A stretch of DNA of 28,345 nucleotides from a virus: IMG/VR virus record IMGVR_UViG_3300033145_001481, positions 1 to 28,345 of that record; one strand, given 5' to 3'. Positions 23,006-28,345 of this stretch are shown here, in pieces (positions within the stretch are counted from its first letter, which is position 1; each line of letters opens with the position of its first letter). The notes beneath the pieces were generated by a model that worked only from the letters and a program-made list of their open reading frames with translations, had not been told where the DNA came from and searched no databases. Made by a program: the position numbers and the translations under genes.

Positions 23006-24241
23006 TTATGTTAGTGTCCTATTTGATCTAATTAAAAATATAACTGCTGATGTTTCCCAGTCTTTTACTTTATTAAATCGTATTTCACTTGTTTTGAGAA
23101 TATATCTTCCTGCTAGTTGGTTTGAATCTACTGAAGGAGATGTTACTTCTACTGATTCTCCAACACTCATCAAATTTAATATTTTAATACTTCGTTCAAT
23201 AACAATAGACATATCACTTATATTACTAATTTTTTTGGAATCATTTGCATTAATAAATGTTTGCGTTAATTCATATCCTGTTTGATCTTTATAAATAGTC
23301 TTTCTGGTATCACTTGTGATGGCTGATTTGTCAAAAAATATTTGATCGCTTTTTGAGATCAATCCATATGTTTTTGTGAATGTTTCTAGATCAATGGTTA
23401 ACATTTGTTCTAATCTGTCACGTGGTTTTACAACATATATCATTTGAGGAGCAAGAAAAGCGAAAACAGAGTTACCGTGATAATTTGTATTAATATCACG
23501 TATTGTATAATAATGTTTTCCATCATTACATTTTTCAAATACTTTTTCATTATTGACATCCATTGCTAATTGATATACTGTAAATGTTTGAGCTTGTTTC
23601 ATTTTGTTTGTTAAATTTTTAATATAAACTACATTATCATAAGAACAATAGAATGCAGGCAAACCTTCAAATATGCCAAAAGTTCTATTAATATAATGTA
23701 GATTTTTATATAAGGTACTTGGAGGCACTAAAATCTGATCTATTTTTCTTGCATTTTGATTATTAGTATCATATTTTACTGTTGCTTCTGTTTTTGTTAT
23801 TAAATCATCAATTGCAGATTTAACAGTATTGCCTTGGTAAATGTTATTAACATAGGTATTCATCGTTTTATAAGCTTTTCTGGCAACTGCACTAATTGTA
23901 ATTGGGATTCTTTCTTTTTGAACTTTATCTGGGATTTGTACTTCTTCAATCATTTGCATATCAGAGGTCAAATACATTAACTCAAATTCAGTTGACTCTA
24001 AAGGATATTGTTCAGTTGCAAGCAGATTAACTGTAACTTTTATTGGATGTTGACCATATATTTTTTGTACTATTATATCATTTGGATCAAGAAAGAATTT
24101 CAATATAAAAGTTTGATATGGAAGGTCTATTGACGTAATGATCGTAAATTCCATTAGATCCGGAGTCAAATCTACATTTCCAATTTTTAATACCAATTCA
24201 TAAGTTCTACTGGGCGACCAATATCTACTTTTTTCTGCCAT
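23006..24241 (-). CDS. Baseplate hub protein (gp27 / gpD-like)
   Basis: 411 residues from ATG 24241 (MAEKSRYWSPSRTYEL). AAGGAG lies 14 bases upstream, further than usual; a GTG at 24256 touches the ribosome site and is less likely. The beta-rich N-terminus (LVLKIGNVDLTPDLMEFTII) and the middle with a small helical domain (NNIYQGNTVKSAIDDLI; PPSTLYKNLHYINRTFGIF) match hub proteins of gp27/late-control-D type. The C-terminus (VGESVEVTSPS...AGRYILKTSEIRFNK) is a typical hub end strand pattern. A trimer would form the central hub that joins the tube to the spike. Identification by pattern, moderately sure. Confidence 0.65.
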   Translation of the reverse strand: MAEKSRYWSPSRTYELVLKIGNVDLTPDLMEFTIITSIDLPYQTFILKFFLDPNDIIVQKIYGQHPIKVTVNLLATEQYPLESTEFELMYLTSDMQMIEEVQIPDKVQKERIPITISAVARKAYKTMNTYVNNIYQGNTVKSAIDDLITKTEATVKYDTNNQNARKIDQILVPPSTLYKNLHYINRTFGIFEGLPAFYCSYDNVVYIKNLTNKMKQAQTFTVYQLAMDVNNEKVFEKCNDGKHYYTIRDINTNYHGNSVFAFLAPQMIYVVKPRDRLEQMLTIDLETFTKTYGLISKSDQIFFDKSAITSDTRKTIYKDQTGYELTQTFINANDSKKISNISDMSIVIERSIKILNLMSVGESVEVTSPSVDSNQLAGRYILKTSEIRFNKVKDWETSAVIFLIRSNRTLT

Positions 24242-24264
24242 TTTATTATACCACACTCCTTTTA

Positions 24265-24283
24265 TTTTATTATTTGTTCCAAA
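24265..24283 (-). promoter_or_regulatory. Recurring promoter-like motif (copy 6)
   Basis: Minus-strand TTTGGAACAAATAATAAAA lies about 24 bases before the hub gene start, directly downstream of an intrinsic terminator. One base (G for A) differs from the core TTTAGAAC. Confidence 0.45.
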
Positions 24284-24295
24284 AAAAAGTTAACC

Positions 24296-24326
24296 AAAAA
24301 AAAAAATGAGGGACCGAAGTCCCCCA
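24296..24326 (-). terminator. Intrinsic terminator with UUCG loop
   Basis: On the minus strand TGGGGGAC-TTCG-GTCCCTCA forms an 8-bp stem (one G-U pair) closed by the very stable UUCG tetraloop, followed by 11 T. It lies 25 bases after the stop of the gene at 24351-25277 and ends that operon before the promoter-like motif of the hub gene. Confidence 0.9.
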
Positions 24327-24350
24327 CTTCTAAGGATATTAACATGGAAA

Positions 24351-25277
24351 TTATGATGATTGAAGTCTTTCTAAAACTTCATACATCCGTGTGGGAATAA
24401 CAAGAACGTTTTCCGCAGCATTTTCAAGCATTCTTTTTACATTAAGATTTGGTTCAAAGCTACTATACCTGACAATTGCTAAAAACATTTGCCATGCTGA
24501 AGGTAAAGGTAACCCCTCACCTTCAGATTCTACGTTCATTTCACCTAACATAGCTGAGATTTCTTCTCTACGCTTTTTACCAATTTTTTCAATAACATCA
24601 AGAGTGCCAAGCATTTGATCTTCAGTTAATGTACTGTTAAAACTGTTGGATATCATTTCAAGAATACTTCCTGAAAATACTTGCATATAGGATGCAACTG
24701 CTGATGCCATTTCAGTATTTGAATTAGCAATATGAACTTGTCTCATTTCTCCTAGTTTGAATCCGAATACAACTCTCCCGGCGTTTACATATGTTGAAAT
24801 ACCAAAAGATAAGGTTGCAGCTTTGGTACCATCATAGCTATTTTGAACAATCATAACTGGAAGCACATCTCCTACATTTGGTATATGTTGACAACTCTGA
24901 ATGATTAATTCGGTTCTCATTTTTGTAAGATCATAACTTAAAATTGTATTCTCATTTAAAACCGGCATGCCAACTTCTTGGACAGCAGCTCGTATTCTTT
25001 GATTTAAAACATCATGACCCATGAACTGATAATAATCAGAAACGATGCCGCAATATAGATAACCATCATCCGATTCAGATTTTCTCGTAAATATTGCAAT
25101 TATTGGTAATGGGAGTCCATCTGTATCATGTTTTAAATTAGATGCTTCATTAGTAAACATTGGTGCAAGCTGTCTATAAACAACTTCAGAATATCTATCA
25201 GCATATTTATAATATCCCTTGTATGCTAGAGATTCCAGACCCATCATTTCCGCTCTTTCGCTAAATGGTGTTCGCAT
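24351..25277 (-). CDS. DUF932-like phage protein, candidate
   Basis: 308 residues; ATG after GGAGG. GIVSDYYQFMGHDVLNQRI, then LPVMIVQNSYDGTKAATLSFGISTYVNAGRVVFGF, follows the pattern of the DUF932 family (SDxYxxIxN..., NSHDGSxA..., xRLVCxNG), widespread in phages and plasmids, with no proven function. The family-typical Cys-Asn is not kept (NAGRVVFG). The C-terminal 100 residues are helical (TLTEDQMLGTLDVIEKIGKKRREEI). It contains no catalytic motif, signal or membrane segment. It is the last gene of a run ended by a strong terminator. Assignment is tentative. Confidence 0.5.
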   Translation of the reverse strand: MRTPFSERAEMMGLESLAYKGYYKYADRYSEVVYRQLAPMFTNEASNLKHDTDGLPLPIIAIFTRKSESDDGYLYCGIVSDYYQFMGHDVLNQRIRAAVQEVGMPVLNENTILSYDLTKMRTELIIQSCQHIPNVGDVLPVMIVQNSYDGTKAATLSFGISTYVNAGRVVFGFKLGEMRQVHIANSNTEMASAVASYMQVFSGSILEMISNSFNSTLTEDQMLGTLDVIEKIGKKRREEISAMLGEMNVESEGEGLPLPSAWQMFLAIVRYSSFEPNLNVKRMLENAAENVLVIPTRMYEVLERLQSS

Positions 25278-25305
25278 TTTATTCGCCTCCTTTCATTGTC
25301 AATTA

Positions 25306-25935
25306 TTATATTCTCTTAACATAGAATCTCAAATAAATATTACGCCCGTCAAAATTAAATTTTTTATCAATATTTACTACTTCAAATCTTTTTTCAAGCT
25401 CCCAAAACATCTTTGCTCTTAGAGGAGTCCAAATTGAAGCATGCGGACATGATGGTTCATTTAACAATTCGGTTGTTAACTCAATATTCCATCCTTCAAA
25501 ACTGTCATACTTATCATAGTCATTCTTTTCAAATCGTGTTTCTTCCTCAAGAATTTTTTGAGCCAAAACTTCATAATTTGGTACTATAACATCAACCATA
25601 GAATCCCTTCTTGTAATCGTTGACACCAAATATATAAAATAATTTAATTGTGTGAAAGATATGTGCTCAAGGAATCTATATATTGTAATATGATCAAATT
25701 GAAGTATAGTTCTTTCCATAAATTCAAATATATCTATATTACAAAATGCTTGTTTAGAAGTTCTGTTTTGATTATTTGACCAATTAAATACATCTGTTTC
25801 AATAGATATTGGTTTAGTTTCTGAATAATATGATGTATCAATATTTAAAGTATAGACTGGATTTATTTCCTCGTCGTCATCATATATAGTTTTTAGTGGA
25901 AACATCTTGCCGCCTGCTATATTTAATGTTAGCAT
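25306..25935 (-). CDS. Unknown protein, acidic and aromatic
   Basis: 209 residues; ATG 25935 after GAGG, two bases downstream of the preceding gene's stop. An acidic N-terminus (IYDDDEEINPVYTLNIDTSYY) precedes a helical middle rich in Phe/Ile (IDIFEFMERTILQFDHITIYRFLEHISF). Then come an Asp/Glu-rich stretch and a beta-like end (RNIYLRFYVKRI). CNI and SCPHAS each have one Cys; no metal site is evident. It is probably in one operon with the gene before it. Function unknown. Confidence 0.6.
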   Translation of the reverse strand: MLTLNIAGGKMFPLKTIYDDDEEINPVYTLNIDTSYYSETKPISIETDVFNWSNNQNRTSKQAFCNIDIFEFMERTILQFDHITIYRFLEHISFTQLNYFIYLVSTITRRDSMVDVIVPNYEVLAQKILEEETRFEKNDYDKYDSFEGWNIELTTELLNEPSCPHASIWTPLRAKMFWELEKRFEVVNIDKKFNFDGRNIYLRFYVKRI

Positions 25936-25937
25936 TA

Positions 25938-26672
25938 TTAAATCCTCACATTCTCGAACGTGATACTTTTTGTAAATGGTTCGATATAAAATTTGAAATA
26001 TCTTTCACGATCAATGTCTTCAGTATCCATTATTCTTAAAGTTGAAGGGGAAATTTCAATTTCACCATACCCTTTTAAAAATATTGCTAATTTATTATTT
26101 TTTGTTGGTATGCCAAATAACTCTGGATCTTGTGAATTAAAAACTTCATCCCTTATTTTTTGTAAATGATGAAACATTCGGTCTTTGCTAAAATCTGATA
26201 GTTTGCACAACCGAATATATATTTTATCCATTTTTTTATATCTATGTGAGATTCCTTTAATAGAAACCTCAAAATTATTATCAATTGCGATATATTTTCT
26301 TCTATCAATTGATGCGATAAATTTTTGATAACTCTTTCTTCTTTCTAATGGAATGTGACCAATATTTGTATGTTGAAGTAATCTTGTAAGAATCATTCCA
26401 TCATATTGTCTAATTACAATTTCATCTTCTTTAATATTATTTTTTAATATATAATCATCAATGACTGCTTCTGTTGTAGTTCTTAATAGAGATGTTATTC
26501 TTGGATTATCACGCATCATTTGACCAATTTTTATATTTCTTCCCAATTTATCCTCTGGATCTATGCCTTCTAAATTAAAACCTAAGTTGCTCATAATCGT
26601 ATAATGACACGCTTTAATATCATATAAGTGTAAATCTCTTAATATTAATCTTAAGTTTTTATTTATTTCCAT
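25938..26672 (-). CDS. Unknown protein; polymerase-like motif pattern possible
   Basis: 244 residues; ATG 26672 without a clear ribosome site. LRDLHLYDIKACHYTIMSNLG near the start, GRNIKIGQMMRDNPRITSLLRTTTE in the middle, and IVIRQYDGMILTRLL later form a strongly patterned N-terminal 120 residues. An Asp after a strand (LYDIKACH) and a later strand with Asp-Gly (RQYDGMI) faintly recall palm-domain motifs A and C of polymerases, but the spacing and the missing fingers are against a full polymerase. The C-terminus is beta-rich and basic. The function is not established. A strong 11-bp hairpin lies just upstream. Confidence 0.55.
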   Translation of the reverse strand: MEINKNLRLILRDLHLYDIKACHYTIMSNLGFNLEGIDPEDKLGRNIKIGQMMRDNPRITSLLRTTTEAVIDDYILKNNIKEDEIVIRQYDGMILTRLLQHTNIGHIPLERRKSYQKFIASIDRRKYIAIDNNFEVSIKGISHRYKKMDKIYIRLCKLSDFSKDRMFHHLQKIRDEVFNSQDPELFGIPTKNNKLAIFLKGYGEIEISPSTLRIMDTEDIDRERYFKFYIEPFTKSITFENVRI

Positions 26673-26690
26673 AATTAAAGTTTTGTGACT

Positions 26691-26720
26691 AACCTGTTAG
26701 ACTTATGTATCTAACAGGTT
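26691..26720 (-). other. Strong intergenic hairpin without U-run
   Basis: AACCTGTTAGA (26691-26701) pairs perfectly with TCTAACAGGTT (26710-26720) around an 8-base loop. It lies between the stop at 26736 and the start at 26672. No T-run follows on either strand, so it is not a standard terminator. It could be an operator, an mRNA processing or stabilising element, or control the poor ribosome site of the next gene. Confidence 0.6.
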
Positions 26721-26735
26721 GCCACTATAAACCCC

Positions 26736-27467
26736 TTATGATAAAGTGTCGATAATCACATTATCAATTTGAAGATGATGATTAATATCTTCAATGCTAC
26801 CTTGTTTTTCTATCAACCATTTAACAGCATCCAGTTTTGTTGTTAAATTCTCTGATTTTGCGCTTTGTTTATAGCGTAATTGTAGAGCTTCAAAATCTAA
26901 TGTTTCTGCCAATTTGACTCTTGGTATTGTTGAATCTGCAGGCAATATAGTAATTTCAGTATCACTTTTCTTTACCCGAGAAACTTCATATGGAATAAGT
27001 AGATCATCAATATCGTTACAAAATACAGTGATTAACCCTTTGCGGACTCCATAGCTTTTTATGAAAACTCCATTACCCAAATCATATATTATTCTGAAAC
27101 CGTTATTATAAATTTGCATATCTATCGCTGGAAGGTTTAAAACAGGAACCACATGGGCATCATCGAAGACAACCATCTTGCATTTTTCTTCCCCTTCATT
27201 ATTTGTATTAACCACAATAACAATAAGTTGTTCATTTGGATCAACTCCTTGAATAGATACAGTGGGTTTTCTTAAATTTGGAAAATTATCAACATTTCCA
27301 TCGAACCAGTCTGATAAAGACACGATTCCGATTTTATCATTGCTTTGTTCTTCAGTTTGTTCCTCAGTAGTTGTAGATTCAAGATCAGGGATATCGAGAT
27401 CAGTTGCAGAAAATACGCTCTCCTGTACTTGTCCTTCTTTAACCATTTGTGATAAATTTTCTGACAT
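26736..27467 (-). CDS. Unknown protein with acidic N-terminal tail
   Basis: 243 residues from ATG 27467 (MSENLSQMVKEG); AAAGGAG lies 11 bases before it. An upstream in-frame start at 27539 would overlap the previous gene. Residues about 15-45 are acidic and Thr/Gln-rich (LESTTTEEQTEEQSND). The middle is beta-rich (QLIVIVVNTNNEGEEKCKMVVF; VFIKSYGVRKGLITVFCND), suggesting a small beta domain, and the C-terminus is helical. There is no catalytic or metal motif. Its function is unknown. Confidence 0.65.
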   Translation of the reverse strand: MSENLSQMVKEGQVQESVFSATDLDIPDLESTTTEEQTEEQSNDKIGIVSLSDWFDGNVDNFPNLRKPTVSIQGVDPNEQLIVIVVNTNNEGEEKCKMVVFDDAHVVPVLNLPAIDMQIYNNGFRIIYDLGNGVFIKSYGVRKGLITVFCNDIDDLLIPYEVSRVKKSDTEITILPADSTIPRVKLAETLDFEALQLRYKQSAKSENLTTKLDAVKWLIEKQGSIEDINHHLQIDNVIIDTLS

Positions 27468-27493
27468 AATATAAAATTCTCCTTTGTCTTTTT

Positions 27494-27850
27494 TTATTCT
27501 TTCCACTTGCGGCCATCTCGTTCTGGGTCTGGTCTCCATTCATATGGATTTAGATCCGAAAAAGTTTCTAAAGCGGCGCCGGCCAACGCCATAACTTTTA
27601 TTAATTCTGCATATGCTTCATATGGTGTTGAACCTTCTTCCATTTCTTTACAGTCGTTTAACCAAGGCGGAAATGACCTTTTCCAAGGACCACAATATGC
27701 AGCTTTTGCTCTTCTTAAATATTCTTCAATAAACTCAAGAAAACTTGCAAAGTTTAAAGATTTTATATCCGAATATTTACCAAAGCAACACCTTTGATAC
27801 TCTCTTTCTTTTTTATATATTTCTATAACTTTTTCTTCGCTCATATTCAT
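27494..27850 (-). CDS. MazG-like all-alpha NTP pyrophosphohydrolase family protein, candidate
   Basis: 118 residues; the ATG at 27850 overlaps the upstream stop (ATGA). Pattern: YKKEREYQRCCFGKYSDIK, then NFASFLEFIEEYLRRAKAAY, then AYAELIKVMALAGAALETF. Several phage proteins of this length share this layout (ExExQ...FxxFIxxYxxxA...LxxxALAxxALE) and are usually labelled MazG-like. The strict MazG metal motif (ExxE...ExxD) is only partly visible (E40-E41 helix; E after ALAGAAL). If active it would hydrolyse a nucleoside triphosphate to the monophosphate, cleaning or shifting nucleotide pools. The C-terminus is charged (EWRPDPERDGRKWKE). Confidence 0.5.
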   Translation of the reverse strand: MNMSEEKVIEIYKKEREYQRCCFGKYSDIKSLNFASFLEFIEEYLRRAKAAYCGPWKRSFPPWLNDCKEMEEGSTPYEAYAELIKVMALAGAALETFSDLNPYEWRPDPERDGRKWKE

Positions 27851-28308
27851 ATGAGTACCTCACTTATTTTGTTTTGAAGTGTTTCTATAAATAATGTTCT
27901 TGCTTCTGGAGTATTTCCATGTTTTGAATGTAATTCTTTTGGTAAATCTATAACACCAAGATTAGAAAATATGTTCTTAACAGTCTTAGGAAGTTTCACA
28001 TAAGGAAATGTAGAAACAAGCTTATATGGCTGTGAAGAAAAACATTTCTTTAATCTTCCTGGTTTTGTACCAGATATAAACATAACATGAGAGCCATAAT
28101 CTCTAAAAGTAACATATTTATATTTTGTTACTCTATATCTACACATTAATATAGCATACTGATGTTCTGCATATTTTGGTACGTGTGGCTTTTTTGGCCA
28201 AAATTTCTTTTTATCTTTTCTTGAAATTAAAAACCAATCCCTCCAGTCATTAAATTTTATTTCATAATAACTAGATGGAAATTTTATTATGTCACCACGT
28301 TTCCACAT
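27847..28308 (-). CDS. Unknown basic protein (start uncertain)
   Basis: 153 residues from ATG 28308. The frame stays open upstream to the window edge (KCVKEPIEDTLTMWKRGD...), and no good ribosome site precedes the ATG, so the true start may be outside. The N-terminal half is basic and aromatic (WRDWFLISRKDKKKFWPKKPHVPKYAEH; YRVTKYKYVTFRDYG) and the end is helical (EARTLFIETLQNKISEVL). Its stop overlaps the MazG-like start, so the two are co-translated. No motif was recognised. Confidence 0.55.
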   Translation of the reverse strand: MWKRGDIIKFPSSYYEIKFNDWRDWFLISRKDKKKFWPKKPHVPKYAEHQYAILMCRYRVTKYKYVTFRDYGSHVMFISGTKPGRLKKCFSSQPYKLVSTFPYVKLPKTVKNIFSNLGVIDLPKELHSKHGNTPEARTLFIETLQNKISEVLI

Positions 28309-28345
28309 TGTTAAGGTATCTTCAATTGGTTCTTTAACACACTTA

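Noticed and set aside
26691-26720. Hairpin as intrinsic terminator
   Set aside because: No T-run follows the stem on either strand.
1-28345. tRNA genes, CRISPR arrays, insertion sequences, integrase or attachment sites
   Set aside because: None could be recognised by reading the sequence; a tRNAscan or similar run was not possible here.

Overview
This window is a strongly AT-rich piece of a large contractile-tailed bacteriophage (myovirus) of the broad T4-like type, carrying most of its tail and DNA-packaging module. Tail tube, gp25 and gp6/J-like wedge, tape-measure, gp27-like hub and gp17-like large terminase proteins are recognisable, and there is a tail sheath gene that is split by a frame break. 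Strong GGAGG-type ribosome sites, ATG/GTG/TTG starts and tight gene packing suggest a low-GC host, most likely Bacillota; this is inference. No tRNA, rRNA, insertion sequence, CRISPR array or attachment site was seen.

Layout. 1-2905 (+): the end of an unknown gene, an HTH-metallophosphoesterase, an overlapping NUMOD3/HNH homing endonuclease, and a zinc-ribbon protein flanked by 13-base inverted repeats. 3010-5785 (+): a virion protein and the tail sheath. A bidirectional terminator closes this block at about 5802-5830. 5857-8759 (-): an inserted accessory cassette with a small membrane-anchored protein (frameshifted), a radical SAM enzyme, two paralogous proteins that share the N-terminus FITNSSSSSF, and one unknown protein. 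8902-16495 (+): a HAD-family phosphatase, tail tube, a gp26-like assembly protein with a probable frameshift extension, a membrane protein, gp25, a virion protein, gp6/J and an unknown protein. 16482-28345 (-): a tail-tube-initiator candidate, tape measure, a HExxH protein, large terminase, hub, a DUF932-like protein, several unknown proteins and a MazG-like protein.

How it fits together. The sheath, tube, tape measure, hub and wedge genes supply the contractile tail, and the terminase packages the genome. A recurring upstream motif, close to TTTAGAACAAAATATAAAT, stands before six genes on both strands. It is the best candidate for a phage-specific promoter, and its TATAAAT core resembles T4 late promoters.

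The most unusual part is the radical SAM plus FITNSSSSSF cassette. It sits in the opposite orientation between the sheath and tube genes, which are normally neighbours, and could be a peptide- or protein-modification system. Three reading-frame breaks deserve care: in the sheath gene (probably a small deletion), in the membrane-anchored protein (one extra base in a homopolymer), and in the gp26-like gene (a plausible programmed +1 shift).
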